Shown: positions 1 to 9,159 of the stretch, piece after piece
How positions within the stretch are numbered: the stretch's first letter is position 1
How the letters are laid out: every line of letters begins with the position of its first letter
Source: Bradyrhizobiaceae bacterium PARB1
Lineage (GTDB): Bacteria; Pseudomonadota; Alphaproteobacteria; Rhizobiales; Xanthobacteraceae
Direction: 5' to 3'
NCBI GenBank assembly: GCA_002256345.1
Contig: NKIY01000007.1
Coordinates: 187,155 to 251,154 of the forward strand
DNA: 64,000 nucleotides
The notes under the pieces: model-generated
Told to the model about the DNA's origin: nothing
Database searches by the model: none
Seen by the model: the letters and a program-made list of their open reading frames with translations, nothing else
Program-made: the position numbers and the translations under genes

Positions 1-375
1 GTGCTTGCGTGCAAAATCCATCACCTGCGTCACCTTGGTTTCGGCGATCTCGTAAGTGAACACGCCGCACTCGCCGATACCGTGATGATGGACATGCAGC
101 ATGATCTGCGTTGCCGCCTCCACGTCCTTCTGGAAAAATTTCTCCAGCACATGAACGACGAATTCCATCGGCGTGTAATCGTCATTGAGGATCAACACAC
201 GATAGAGACTCGGCCGCTTCGTTTTCGGCTTGGTCTTGGTAATGACCGACGTGGACGGCCCACCCGGACCGCCGGACTGGTTGTCGTCCTCTGCCATAGC
301 GCGCAGCGCGCGGCTGTCGGACGGCGGCGTCCGCGGATTGCCTTCGGGCTTGGATGTCGAAACTGTCTGGACCAT
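1..375 (-). CDS. clpS: ATP-dependent Clp protease adaptor ClpS (3' end outside window)
   Basis: ClpS binds the N-terminal domain of ClpA and delivers N-degron substrates (Leu, Phe, Tyr, Trp N-termini) to ClpAP in the cytoplasm. The visible 125 codons hold a variable hydrophilic N-terminus, then the diagnostic [15 protein letters not shown] segment at about residues 68-82 and the metal/ClpA-contact stretch [18 protein letters not shown]. The reading frame is open to base 1, so only the last residues of the core are missing. The ATG at 375 gives MVQTVSTS, and the long N-terminal extension is usual in rhizobia. clpA would be expected just beyond the window edge, but this is not visible. The family call is very secure. 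Confidence 0.96.
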   Translation of the reverse strand, partial: MVQTVSTSKPEGNPRTPPSDSRALRAMAEDDNQSGGPGGPSTSVITKTKPKTKRPSLYRVLILNDDYTPMEFVVHVLEKFFQKDVEAATQIMLHVHHHGIGECGVFTYEIAETKVTQVMDFARKH

Positions 376-822
376 GGCGTCTGTATAAAAGTCCCCGCCG
401 GGGATTGACCAGCCCTGCGCGGGCTGCGTCCCCCGGGAATTGTTCCTTGCCCGCTTCGCAACATGTCCCGCCGGACGGCCACACTGTCGCGGCAAGAATT
501 CTGCCGAAACGGCCCCACAAGCATCCGTCGAGACTGGAACCGGGTACGGCCAATATGGGTCCCGCCACCGCTTCCCGCAAGCGCGCCACGGACGGGCGCG
601 GAAGGAACGGCCCTTCTGCCTGCCCGCATGATGGTTAACCAAACCTGCGCAATTGCGCCTGATGGTTGCCGTTGCGATTTAGCGGCTGTTGACGATGATA
701 CCTGAGAGCCGCATCTCGGGCTACCAATACGCAGCCTTTTACCGATTTTACGCGGACACTTTTACCGCCCGTTTAGCCACGTCCCGCGAAATGGCGGCCA
801 TCAAATCATTTTGGCGGTCACC
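376..822. other. Divergent intergenic region clpS / tadG-like
   Basis: This gap of about 450 bases separates clpS (leftward) from the TadG-like gene (rightward). The first 260 bases are GC-rich and the part from about 640 is more AT-rich. It should hold the promoters of both genes, but I cannot single out a -35/-10 pair with confidence. Short open frames here lack ribosome-binding sites and family resemblance. Confidence 0.5.
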
Positions 823-2205
823 ATGTTCATCCGTTCGATTTCAGCAAAGACGCATTGCGCCGCCCGGCGGTTCATCCGCAACGAGCGCGGCAATGTGGCG
901 ATGATTTTCGCCGTTTCGCTGGTGCCCCTGCTCGGCTTCGTCGGCGCCGCCATCGACTATTCACGCACCACGTCGGCGCGTTCCTCCATGAAGGTCGCGC
1001 TCGATTCCGCCGCGCTCATGGTGTCGAAGGATCTGGGATCGAACCCGGCGATGTCGGCCACCGAAATCTCGGCCAAGGCGACCAGCTATTTTAATGCGCT
1101 CTACACCAATGGTACGTCGAGCCCGATCATCGTCACCGCGAGCTACACAACCAACACCAAGGATGGCTCGACGGTCACCTTGACCGGCTCCGGGACCGTC
1201 GCCACCGACTTCATGAAAATGGTCGGCTTCCCGCAAATGAGCATCAACGGCGCCTCAACCACGACCTGGGGCTCGACCCGCATGCGCGTCGCCATCGCGC
1301 TCGACGTCACGGGATCGATGAACGACGCCGGTAAGCTGAAGGCGATGAAGGACGCAGCAAAGACTCTGATCGATACGCTCAGCTCTGCGTCACGCATGAC
1401 AGAAGACGTCTACATCTCCATCATTCCGTTCGCGCAGATGGTCAATGTCGGCACCGCAAACAAGAACGCCAGCTGGTTGCGGTGGGATCAACTCGGCACC
1501 TGCAACAACAGCAACTTCTCGATGTCACCAGAAGCGTGCCAGACCTACGCTAAGAAATACGGTTCGAGTTATAAGTGGACCTACTCGACCAACAAGAGTT
1601 CCTGGAAAGGTTGCGTCGAAGATCGTGACGAGCCCTATGACACGACGAAGGATGCGCCGTCTGGCACGTCAACCAACTACCCGGCGATGCTCTACGTGCA
1701 GCGAAGCGCGGACAGCTGTCCACCAGCGATCCTGCCGATGACGTCCGTTTACGGCAGCACCAATGTCCAAACGATCAAGACGATGATCGATGGCCTCGAT
1801 GCGTCGGGCGGAACGAACCAGATGATCGGCATGGCCTGGGCCTGGACGACATTGCAGGTCGGTACCGATCCATTTCCTGCTCCCGTGAAGGACACAGACT
1901 ATAAATACACCGACGCCATCATTTTGCTCTCCGACGGCTTAAATACGGGCAGCCGCATGTATGGCGATGGCACGAGCTATGAACCAAGGATCGATACTCG
2001 CCAGCAGATCCTGTGCGATAACATCAAGAATGCGGGTGCGATGATATATACGATCCAGGTCAACACCGATGGCGATCCGGACTCCGCCGTCCTGAAATAT
2101 TGCGCCAATACCGGCAATTTCTTCTCCACGACGACCGCGTCAGGCATCGCGACCGCCTTCACCGCGATCGGCAACTCGCTCAACAAACTGCGCGTATCGC
2201 GATAA
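823..2205 (+). CDS. TadG-like pilus/secretion protein with von Willebrand A domain
   Basis: The product of 460 residues resembles TadG-type proteins: one N-terminal membrane segment with the pseudopilin-like ERGNVAMIFAVSLVPLLGF (residues 21-39), then a periplasmic von Willebrand factor A domain. The metal-ion-dependent adhesion site is DVTGS at residues 161-165 (D161, T163, S165), and a second MIDAS-type stretch, ILLSDGLNTG, lies later. TadG proteins assist Flp/Tad pilus or surface assembly, but no other tad gene lies nearby, so the exact role here is open. An in-frame TTG at 811 would add four residues; I prefer the ATG at 823. Four cysteines in the inserted region (about residues 220-300) suggest disulfides outside the cytoplasm. 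A hairpin terminator follows directly. Confidence 0.85.
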   Translation: MFIRSISAKTHCAARRFIRNERGNVAMIFAVSLVPLLGFVGAAIDYSRTTSARSSMKVALDSAALMVSKDLGSNPAMSATEISAKATSYFNALYTNGTSSPIIVTASYTTNTKDGSTVTLTGSGTVATDFMKMVGFPQMSINGASTTTWGSTRMRVAIALDVTGSMNDAGKLKAMKDAAKTLIDTLSSASRMTEDVYISIIPFAQMVNVGTANKNASWLRWDQLGTCNNSNFSMSPEACQTYAKKYGSSYKWTYSTNKSSWKGCVEDRDEPYDTTKDAPSGTSTNYPAMLYVQRSADSCPPAILPMTSVYGSTNVQTIKTMIDGLDASGGTNQMIGMAWAWTTLQVGTDPFPAPVKDTDYKYTDAIILLSDGLNTGSRMYGDGTSYEPRIDTRQQILCDNIKNAGAMIYTIQVNTDGDPDSAVLKYCANTGNFFSTTTASGIATAFTAIGNSLNKLRVSR

Positions 2206-2225
2206 CACGTAGTAGTAACTCAAAC

Positions 2226-2255
2226 AAAACGCCCGGCTTTAAGGCCGGGCGTTTT
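2226..2255. terminator. Bidirectional intrinsic terminator
   Basis: Perfect 12-bp arms at 2226-2237 and 2244-2255 flank a six-base loop. The stem starts with AAAA and ends with TTTT, so it can work on both strands. It sits between the convergent TadG-like gene and the phasin gene. Confidence 0.9.
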
Positions 2256-2276
2256 GCATTTCGAACATCAGCGGCC

Positions 2277-2612
2277 TCAGGCAGCCGACGTCATCTTCGC
2301 CATGAAACCTTCGAACGGCTTGCAGGCCTGCTTGGCGAGGTCGGCATAGAGACCGCCGATTTTCTGCCCTTCGGTGACGAAATTCTCATAGGCCATCCGG
2401 GCATAGTCGCCCTGAATCTCGAACGCCTTCTCCACCGACCGGACGGTCGCCAGCTCGGTCACCATTGCACTACCGTCTTCGACCGACTTCTTGGCGTAAT
2501 CGCCAACTGCCGTCGCGATCGCCTGCGCGTTGCTGCCCATCTCCGCAGCCGACGCAACGGCGCTGGCAAACTGCTCCTGGCCATATTGCTGGAAATCTTC
2601 GAATTTAATCAT
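2277..2612 (-). CDS. Phasin (polyhydroxyalkanoate granule-associated protein)
   Basis: This 111-residue protein is an all-helical, Ala-rich phasin_2-type polypeptide that begins MIKFEDFQQYGQEQF. Phasins coat polyhydroxybutyrate granules and control their size and number. The pattern of amphipathic helices, and the conserved middle with SVEKAFEIQGDYARMAYENF (about residues 60-79), support the family. The start at 2612 is chosen because GGAAAGGA lies just upstream; the frame is open further back, but that stretch looks non-coding. A TGC-rich palindromic stretch about 90-135 bases upstream may be a PhaR site. The gene stands alone, with no phaC or phaR in view. Confidence 0.9.
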   Translation of the reverse strand: MIKFEDFQQYGQEQFASAVASAAEMGSNAQAIATAVGDYAKKSVEDGSAMVTELATVRSVEKAFEIQGDYARMAYENFVTEGQKIGGLYADLAKQACKPFEGFMAKMTSAA

Positions 2613-3001
2613 GTGACATCCTTTCCCGGATTGCATGGGCGGGCGGACAGGTTCCAGCCCGAATTGGTCAGCCCGCATCTATCCCGCAACGCACAATTCG
2701 GTCAAGAATTGCGTGCAATGCACAATCTCCGGCATTTGCAGCATAATTCCGGTATGCGGCGCAAGGTTTGCTTAACTGTTTGGCAACCCGGGGGACCTAC
2801 CCTGATTCCCTGCATTGGTGCGTAACGGCCGCAAGGCCTAAAAACTGCGTGAGCACATGCTCTTAGCCAGAATGGCGAGATCGAATTGCCTTCCGTCGAG
2901 AGCGCGCTCAGGCCGACCATAAAACTGAGACGAACCTCCGGTTGCCGGGCATAATTTAGCCTCACCGGTGGGGGAATGAGACCGATCTGACGGGGAAGTT
3001 C
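2613..3001. other. Divergent intergenic region phasin / D-Ala-D-Ala carboxypeptidase
   Basis: This gap of about 390 bases must hold both promoters. Its most structured part is 2694-2745. The remainder contains no gene I can support; open frames crossing it lack a ribosome-binding site and any family resemblance. Confidence 0.5.
2694..2745. promoter_or_regulatory. Palindromic TGC-rich stretch, possible PhaR operator
   Basis: CAATTC at 2694-2699 and GAATTG at 2706-2711 form an inverted repeat. Next to it lies TTGCGTGCAATGCACAA, with TTGC-GT-GCAA dyad symmetry, and then TTTGCAGCAT. PhaR repressors of phasin genes in alphaproteobacteria bind TGC-rich inverted motifs, so a link is plausible. No regulator gene is in view, and the assignment rests on pattern and position only. 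Confidence 0.35.
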
Positions 3002-4825
3002 ATGCTTCGCACAACGTTTGCTTCGTCGCGCGCCTTTCGTGCGTGCGCCCTGGGGCTTGCTACCATCAGCATTGCCGTCGCCTTCACGGTCGACACCGCA
3101 GATGCTCGTCGCCGACACAAGTCGGGCAAGGCCAAAATTTCCCGCGTCTCAAGCTACAATCCCGCCTTCGCCACCATCATGGTCGATGGCAATTCCGGCG
3201 CCGTCCTGCAGGCGACCAATCCGGATGCGCTTCGCCATCCAGCGTCGCTCACCAAGATCATGACGCTGTACATGCTGTTCGAGAAGCTCGAACAGGGCAA
3301 GATTTCGCTCGATAGCGAGATGCCGGTTTCGCAGCACGCTTCGGAGCAGTCGCCGACCAAGCTTGGCCTGCGCCCGGGCCAGACGCTACGTGTCGAGGAC
3401 GCAATCAAGGGTCTCGTGACCCGCTCCGCCAATGACGCAGCCGTCGTCATCGCGGAAGCAATTGCCGGCGACGAGGACGACTTCGCCAAGCTGATGACCA
3501 AGAAAGCGCGCGCGCTCGGCATGAGCCGCACCGTGTACCGCAACGCCTCAGGCCTGCCCGACGATGCTCAGGTCACAACGGCGCGCGATCAATCGGTGCT
3601 CGGCCGCGCCGTTCAGGATCGCTTCCCGCGCTACTATCGCTATTTTGCGACGGCCTCGTTCAATTTCCGTGGCCGGAACATCCGCAACCACAATCGGCTG
3701 ATCGGTTCGGTGGAAGGCGTAGACGGCATCAAGACCGGCTACACCCGCGCATCCGGCTTCAACCTTGTCTCTTCGATGAAGCGCGGCAATCGACACCTGG
3801 TCGGCGTCGTGCTCGGCGGCCGCAGCGGCGGTTCGCGTGACGCGGCCATGCGCACTCTGCTCGCCGACAATCTCGAAAAGGGCGCCACCCGCCGCACCGT
3901 TGCCGCCATCACCGAACGCAGCCCGGCGGAAGCCGCCACCGAGGTCGCCGAAGTCGAGGCGAAGTCGCGTCCGACCGAAACGAAACAGGTCAATGGCGCC
4001 ATCCAGGTCGCTGCTGCCGCGCCTCCTTCGGCCGAACCGGCCGTCGCTCCCGAAGCCGCCCCTGCTCGCCCGGCCGCCGCCGCAGCCGTTCCCAACCGCT
4101 CTTTCTTCGCCGCTGCGACCGCAGCCGTACCGCCCGCCGCCGCGCCGATGCCGCAGTCGCGCAGGGCGGATACGGGCCCGCTCAATAGCGGCGTGATCCA
4201 GTCCGAGCCGATCGCGACCATTCCGGGCTCGGCCGAACCGATGAAGCCGGTCCGCGTCCGCACCGTTCAGGTGAAATCGGGTCAATATCGTGTCGCCTCA
4301 GCCGGCGCCGAAACCCCGACCCCGGCAGCGGCCAGCACCGTCTCCACCTCAAGCGAGCCGGCCGCCCGCTCTCCGGAGACCACGAATTCGCTCTATGCCC
4401 GCTCGGAAATGCCACGCCAGCCAGCCGGTCACGGCACCGGCAACGGCATCCTGGGCGTCCTGCCGGCGTCCAGCGCCCAGCATGGCGGCATGGCCATGGC
4501 CTATGCCGCTCCGGCAGCAGCCCCAGCCCCCGCGCCGCAGGCCGTCCAGCAGGCGGGCTCGATCAAACCGGTCACGACGCATTCCGGCTGGATCATTCAG
4601 GTCGGCGCGCTCAGCAGCGAGAGCGAAGCGAAGACGCGTCTCGACACCGCCCGCGACAACGCACGCGGCGCGCTCGGCAAGGCGGACCCATTCACCGAGA
4701 CCGTCGGCAATGGTTCGCGCAAGCTGTACCGCGCCCGCTTCGCCGGCCTCGACCGCGATCAGGCTGAAGCTGCCTGCAAGACGCTGAAGCGCTCGGATAT
4801 CCCCTGCATCACCATCAAGAACTGA
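3002..4825 (+). CDS. dacA-like: D-alanyl-D-alanine carboxypeptidase (PBP5/6 type) with C-terminal SPOR domain
   Basis: This penicillin-binding protein of 607 residues trims the terminal D-Ala from peptidoglycan pentapeptides in the periplasm. A signal peptide covers about residues 1-36. The serine-peptidase motifs are SLTK (82-85, nucleophile S82), SAN (142-144) and KTG (244-246). A long Ala/Pro-rich linker (about 290-525) replaces the usual PBP5 C-terminal domain. The last 80 residues (from SGWIIQVGALSSESEAK) form a SPOR domain that binds glycan strands denuded at the septum, which points to a role at the division site. This architecture is common in rhizobia. It is a monocistronic unit closed by a strong hairpin. 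Confidence 0.93.
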   Translation: MLRTTFASSRAFRACALGLATISIAVAFTVDTADARRRHKSGKAKISRVSSYNPAFATIMVDGNSGAVLQATNPDALRHPASLTKIMTLYMLFEKLEQGKISLDSEMPVSQHASEQSPTKLGLRPGQTLRVEDAIKGLVTRSANDAAVVIAEAIAGDEDDFAKLMTKKARALGMSRTVYRNASGLPDDAQVTTARDQSVLGRAVQDRFPRYYRYFATASFNFRGRNIRNHNRLIGSVEGVDGIKTGYTRASGFNLVSSMKRGNRHLVGVVLGGRSGGSRDAAMRTLLADNLEKGATRRTVAAITERSPAEAATEVAEVEAKSRPTETKQVNGAIQVAAAAPPSAEPAVAPEAAPARPAAAAAVPNRSFFAAATAAVPPAAAPMPQSRRADTGPLNSGVIQSEPIATIPGSAEPMKPVRVRTVQVKSGQYRVASAGAETPTPAAASTVSTSSEPAARSPETTNSLYARSEMPRQPAGHGTGNGILGVLPASSAQHGGMAMAYAAPAAAPAPAPQAVQQAGSIKPVTTHSGWIIQVGALSSESEAKTRLDTARDNARGALGKADPFTETVGNGSRKLYRARFAGLDRDQAEAACKTLKRSDIPCITIKN

Positions 4826-4848
4826 TCGGCGCACGAACTGCGCGACAA

Positions 4849-4881
4849 GCAAACGGCCGGGACGTTGTCCCGGCCGTTTGC
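4849..4881 (+). terminator. Intrinsic terminator after dacA-like gene
   Basis: Perfect 15-bp arms at 4849-4863 and 4867-4881 are closed by a three-base loop. The stem contains an AAAC/GTTT end, and GTTTC follows. It lies 23 bases after the carboxypeptidase stop codon. Confidence 0.85.
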
Positions 4882-5042
4882 GTTTCAGGGTAAATAATTC
4901 CCGATGCGGGCAACCTCTCGTCAAGAAATCCGAACTACAAAAGTCAGACAGGGAATTGATCGACCACGTCGGACAACGACGGGCGGCGGGGCGTCCCACA
5001 GAGAACGGAAGCAACTCGCAGTAGCGTAAAAGCGTTCTGGAG

Positions 5043-5549
5043 TTAGCTGCGATGCGTGCGAAGCAGAGTATCCTTGGCCTCGTTGACCCGAGCCGCCAGA
5101 TACGTCGAGCCCCCTTGGTCGGGATGCAATTTCTTCATGAGGGATCGGTGCGCCCGGCTGATCTCGTCGCGTCCCGCACCCGGCTTCACGCCAAGGATCT
5201 GATAGGCCTCCTCGTCCGACATTTTGCCCGACGCCGCCCGCCCGTCATTCCGCCCTGCCGTGTTGCCCTGCGCGTGCTGACGCCAGCCGGGAAACCGGCG
5301 GTCAAGATCAGCTTCGGCCAGCCCGCCGCCGAACGGCGCCCAGCCCAGCAGGCCGGCGCCAAATAGTCCGATCGGAATGGCGACCCAAAACTCGCCTCTC
5401 AGCCCTGTGAAGGCTGCCGCTGCCAGACAGAGAATGCCGCCTGCGACCTTTGTCGTACGCGCCAGCATTGCTGGGTTCGCCGTGCGAAGCAGCTGCAAGA
5501 GCATGTAGAGAACGAAAACGGCGACAGCGCCCGCGATCAACGTAGCCAT
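5043..5549 (-). CDS. Membrane-anchored J-domain protein
   Basis: The 168-residue protein has hydrophobic segments at about residues 5-20, 36-50 and 55-72, then a short linker and a C-terminal J domain (about 113-165). The J-domain signature HPD is at 142-144, in the helix II-III loop, preceded by EAYQILGVKPGAG. J domains stimulate the ATPase of an Hsp70 (DnaK). A J domain at the C-terminus behind membrane segments resembles the mitochondrial import protein Pam18/Tim14, and such proteins are frequent in alphaproteobacteria. The client process is not known from the sequence. The flanking genes give no functional hint. Confidence 0.85.
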   Translation of the reverse strand: MATLIAGAVAVFVLYMLLQLLRTANPAMLARTTKVAGGILCLAAAAFTGLRGEFWVAIPIGLFGAGLLGWAPFGGGLAEADLDRRFPGWRQHAQGNTAGRNDGRAASGKMSDEEAYQILGVKPGAGRDEISRAHRSLMKKLHPDQGGSTYLAARVNEAKDTLLRTHRS

Positions 5550-5661
5550 GTCGCGATCAATAGTCGGTTGTGAGAGGGCTTGGAAGCGCTGCCGTTAGTC
5601 GATCGCCCCAATCATGTGCACGGCTTCCTCGCAAGAAAGCAGCACACGATCGTAGCAAGGC

Positions 5662-6552
5662 TCAATTCACGCTGGGAGTATACTGCGCGATCTTGCCCGG
5701 ATCCGTCACCATACTCTGCTGAGCCGGAGCCGGCTTGCTGGGCTTGTCCAATATCTGCGGCTTCCCGTTCACGGGCGCCAGCTTGCTGTCATCGTCGAGG
5801 AACTTCGACAGCAGGCCCTGGATCTTTTCCTTCAACGCTTCCGGACCGCGGTCGCTCATATCCGTGTGCTGCGCACCGGTGTTGACGACAGTGATACCCG
5901 CTTTTTCGCACACGTCATCATCCGGCACGACGCCAGGGTCGGGCTTGAACACCGAGTCATGCGAGCGGAACGATAGAATCTTGAACTTGCCGTCGGTCAT
6001 GAACGGCACGCGCAGGTTATCCAGCGTCACGACCTTCTTGACTTCGTCCGGATACTCCTTGGCGAAAAACATCGAAATGTCGCCGCCATTGGAATGACCG
6101 ACCAGGGTCAGGTGATCGTAATCGGAATTGGGCTGAATTTTCTTCAGCTCCTTCACTGCGAATTTGATGTTCTCGACACCGCGCTCATAGACGGGCAGAC
6201 GACCGACATACAGTTCGCCAACCTTAGTGACGAGCGGCGCATCGGTCGCAAGATCGTGCTGGATGCTCACGGCCATATAGCCGCGGGCAGCAAACACGTT
6301 TGCGAGGAACGAGTATTCCGTGAACTTGACGGTGTTGCCGTGATTGAGGATCGCAACCGGCAAGGTGATCATGCCGGCATTGGCCTGCATTTCCTTGTCG
6401 CGGCGAACGGCGATATCGACCTGCACGGGACGATTACGTTCGTTGTCGAAGAACGTCAGCGTCTCATGACGGATCGCCCACTTGCTCGCGGTGAAATACG
6501 CGACAGCGGTCAGTACGCAAACCGAAAGCAGAATGAGCAATCCGCGTTTCAT
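5662..6552 (-). CDS. Membrane-anchored or secreted alpha/beta hydrolase
   Basis: A 296-residue alpha/beta hydrolase with an N-terminal hydrophobic segment (residues 4-22) that acts as signal or anchor, so it is probably periplasmic. The oxyanion-hole strand ends in LNHGN (69-73), and the nucleophile elbow is GHSNG (152-156, Ser154). A late Asp near SFRSHD and a His near TGAQHTDMS are plausible triad partners. The C-terminal 45 residues are Pro/Lys-rich and look disordered. The substrate cannot be told; the sequence fits carboxylesterase or lipase-like families. It is a single gene with nearly 400 bases of upstream non-coding DNA. Confidence 0.75.
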   Translation of the reverse strand: MKRGLLILLSVCVLTAVAYFTASKWAIRHETLTFFDNERNRPVQVDIAVRRDKEMQANAGMITLPVAILNHGNTVKFTEYSFLANVFAARGYMAVSIQHDLATDAPLVTKVGELYVGRLPVYERGVENIKFAVKELKKIQPNSDYDHLTLVGHSNGGDISMFFAKEYPDEVKKVVTLDNLRVPFMTDGKFKILSFRSHDSVFKPDPGVVPDDDVCEKAGITVVNTGAQHTDMSDRGPEALKEKIQGLLSKFLDDDSKLAPVNGKPQILDKPSKPAPAQQSMVTDPGKIAQYTPSVN

Positions 6553-6935
6553 GTTCGGTCCCTCGGCGGGCCTCGCCGGTTCAGGCTGCGATGATTGTGA
6601 TCGGTGGATGACAATGATCGCTGCTTGAACAGCATATATGTCACAGCGCCGTGACAGGAAGGCTAAATGTTGTGACTAACGCGCTGTAACATTGTGCGCC
6701 GCATCCTTTTCTTGTGCAGTTGCGAATAAAAACCACGACAGAATTCAGCGAATTTAGTCTGTTTCCGCAAGGGAACGACGTTTCAAATGCGCCGGGAATA
6801 CAACAGCAAATCAACTGCCAAAGGCGCCGGGCGTTCCACTTATCCGCCCTATGATACCTGTGAAATCAGCGTAACCGCGCCGCCATGAAATGGAAAATAT
6901 CCAACGAAACAGCGGCCTCGCCGGCCACGCCACAT
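6553..6935. other. Intergenic region, no supported gene
   Basis: This stretch of about 380 bases lies between the end of mipZ and the start of the hydrolase, both on the minus strand. It should carry the hydrolase promoter. One 33-codon plus-strand frame at 6787-6888 has a weak AAGGGA upstream and no recognisable product. I see no strong terminator or repeat. Confidence 0.45.
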
Positions 6936-7856
6936 CTAGCTGCCGACGATGTCGTGTAGATCGAGCGGCTTGTCCGCCTGGGATGCCCACTCGGCCCGAT
7001 TGGCGGCACGGCGACGGCCGCGTTCGTCGAGCGGAAGTTTGAGCTTGCGGAGCAGCTCCACCACCTCCTCGCGGGCGGTGACGTGGCCCATGCTCGGGCG
7101 GCGGCCGAGGGTGGCCTCGTTGAGGTCGTCGAGGGCGGTCAGGCCGCGCGGGAAGAATTCGCGATACATCACACGCTCGGCCAGCCCATCCACCGGGCGA
7201 AAGCCGAGTCGGAAGGCGAGTTCATCGAGCACGCTGGCGACCAGAATCTTGTTGCGCGAGCCAATCATCGAAAGCCGGTTGCGCACGACAATCCAGTCGG
7301 TGGTGGAGCCATCGTGCTGGCGGCGTTTGCGCCGTGCGTCGCGCGCCATCTGGGCGTAGTGGCTGTCGCCTGTCACCGTGTAGTTCGAGGGATCGACGGC
7401 GCCGAGCACATCGAAATCGAGAAAGCTGTCATTGATCGGCGTCACCAGCGTATCCGCCATCGAATGCGCCAGCCGCATCAGGAAAGTATCGCTGCCCGGC
7501 GTATCGATGACGATGAAGTCATGCGTGCGTTCGACCGCGGCCATTGCTTGCGCAAACTGATCGAGCTCGAACGCTTCGTTCTCCGCGATCTGCATACTGT
7601 CGCCGAGCTGCAGGCAATAATGCTCGGGCACTTCGAGCATCAGGCTCGCCTGCTCCGCCCAGGCACGGCGATTATCGATATAACGGGTAAAGCTGCGTTG
7701 GCGGCAATCGAGATCGACGGTGGCGACGCGCTGGCCGGCCTTGAGCAGGGCCACTGCGATATGCAGCGCGGTCGTGGACTTGCCCGACCCGCCCTTCTCG
7801 TTGCCGAGCACGATGACATGCGCCGTGCCGGACTGCTGTGCGCTCTGCATCAACAT
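6936..7856 (-). CDS. mipZ: Cell-division positioning ATPase MipZ (ParA family)
   Basis: MipZ is the alphaproteobacterial ParA-type ATPase that forms a gradient from the ParB-bound poles and blocks FtsZ polymerisation away from midcell. The 306-residue product has the deviant Walker A KGGSGKS (21-27), a following VDLDCRQRSFTRYIDNRRAW block very like Caulobacter MipZ, and IVIDTPG as Walker B. I chose the ATG at 7856 because family members start close to the P-loop; MQSAQQ at 7850 is the alternative, and the ribosome-binding site is weak. An upstream in-frame extension to 8024 has no support. It is divergent from panC. Confidence 0.93.
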   Translation of the reverse strand: MLMQSAQQSGTAHVIVLGNEKGGSGKSTTALHIAVALLKAGQRVATVDLDCRQRSFTRYIDNRRAWAEQASLMLEVPEHYCLQLGDSMQIAENEAFELDQFAQAMAAVERTHDFIVIDTPGSDTFLMRLAHSMADTLVTPINDSFLDFDVLGAVDPSNYTVTGDSHYAQMARDARRKRRQHDGSTTDWIVVRNRLSMIGSRNKILVASVLDELAFRLGFRPVDGLAERVMYREFFPRGLTALDDLNEATLGRRPSMGHVTAREEVVELLRKLKLPLDERGRRRAANRAEWASQADKPLDLHDIVGS

Positions 7857-8102
7857 CGTTTGCGATCCCGAAGGATCGCTCGCGATCCTTCGATCATCTT
7901 CAAAGCACGGTCGTTCGACGGTCAAGAAAAATGCGAGCCCCGGGCCGACGAAGACCCCATCCGACGCTCTTAATGATGAATCGGACGCATGATGACGCAT
8001 CATGGCGGCAACGGAGCACCGCATTGAAGGCTTGGCGCACCTAGGCGTGCTTTGCTAAGCAGGCGCGCCCGCATCCCACGACGCCAACGACAACGAGCGA
8101 AC

Positions 8103-8957
8103 ATGCCCCGTCGCGCCCCCCAAGTCGCCCGCACCCTCCCTGCCCTTCGCCGTGCCCTGGATGGCCTGCGCGCACGCAAGGCGACTGTCGGCATCGTGCC
8201 CACCATGGGCGCATTGCATGACGGCCACATCTCGCTGGTGCGCCTCGCCCAGCGCCGCTGCGACAAGGTCGTGGTCTCGATCTTCGTAAATCCGACCCAG
8301 TTCGCGCCCACCGAGGATTTCGGCGCCTATCCGCGCACCTGGAAGAGCGACCTTGCAAAACTCACCGAGGCCGGCGCCAACCTCGTCTGGAATCCCGATG
8401 CCAAGGTCATGTATCCGGACGGTTTCGCGAGCCGGATCGTCACCGAAGGTCCGGCCACCGCCGATCTCGAAGATCGCTTCCGCCCCCATTTCTTCGGCGG
8501 TGTCGCCACCGTGGTCGGCAAGCTGTTTGCCCAGGTTCGGCCGGATATGGCTTTCTTCGGCGAAAAGGATTTCCAGCAGTTGAAAGTGGTGACGCGGATG
8601 GCGCGGGATCTCGATCTCGGCGTCAAGGTGGTCGGCGCCACCACCGTGCGTGAACGCGACGGCCTCGCGATGTCGTCGCGCAACGTCTATCTGTCGCCGG
8701 AAGATCGGGCCACCGCGCCGGTGCTCTACAAGGCCATGAAGGAAACGGCGAAACGATTGAAGGCCGGTGACGCGTTCGACACCGCGCTCGCCGGTGGCGC
8801 AGCGATGATCACCGCAGCGGGTTTTGTGCTCGATTATTTCGAAGCGCGTCACAGCGAGACGCTGGCGAAGATCACGTCGATGAAGGATGGACCGGTACGT
8901 CTCATCGTTGCCGCCAAGCTTGGCAAGACAAGGCTGATCGACAATATCGGGGTGTGA
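8103..8957 (+). CDS. panC: Pantothenate synthetase (pantoate-beta-alanine ligase)
   Basis: PanC condenses pantoate and beta-alanine with ATP to give pantothenate, the precursor of coenzyme A. The 284-residue protein has the nucleotidyltransferase HxGH motif HDGH (39-42) inside [12 protein letters not shown], the pantoate-binding FVNPTQF, the [10 protein letters not shown] stretch, and AMSSRN as the KMSKS-like loop. The length is normal for the family. The ATG at 8103 fits homologues; an upstream in-frame start at 8052 would add a basic extension that homologues lack. panB is not adjacent. It is transcribed alone, away from mipZ. Confidence 0.97.
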   Translation: MPRRAPQVARTLPALRRALDGLRARKATVGIVPTMGALHDGHISLVRLAQRRCDKVVVSIFVNPTQFAPTEDFGAYPRTWKSDLAKLTEAGANLVWNPDAKVMYPDGFASRIVTEGPATADLEDRFRPHFFGGVATVVGKLFAQVRPDMAFFGEKDFQQLKVVTRMARDLDLGVKVVGATTVRERDGLAMSSRNVYLSPEDRATAPVLYKAMKETAKRLKAGDAFDTALAGGAAMITAAGFVLDYFEARHSETLAKITSMKDGPVRLIVAAKLGKTRLIDNIGV

Positions 8958-9006
8958 CGTTGCGGCGCCGATGACCTCCCTCCCCCAAGCGAAGCGCAGT
9001 GGGGGC

Positions 9007-9028
9007 TGGCGGACGAATTCGTCCGCCA
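9007..9028. repeat. 22-bp perfect palindrome in a repeat-like spacer
   Basis: TGGCGGACGAATTCGTCCGCC plus A reads the same on both strands. It sits in a 200-base convergent spacer between panC and the indolepyruvate oxidoreductase, which also contains a GGGGAG/CTCCCC-rich stretch of the kind scattered through Bradyrhizobium intergenic DNA. It may serve as a REP-like element. Confidence 0.55.
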
Positions 9029-9159
9029 TAGGTGGCGCGTCGCGCCGGGTGGGGAGCCCACGTGACGTGCTTTCGCGGGGAGAGCCGCCTACGTCTGGAA
9101 CGTTGCGCGTTCGATCCACCCTCTCCGCGGTCGCTACGCTCCGATGAGGGAAAAGAAAA

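Noticed and set aside
6787..6888. A 33-codon plus-strand frame starting MRREYNSKS
   Set aside because: The ribosome-binding site is weak and too distant, and no family or structure is recognisable.
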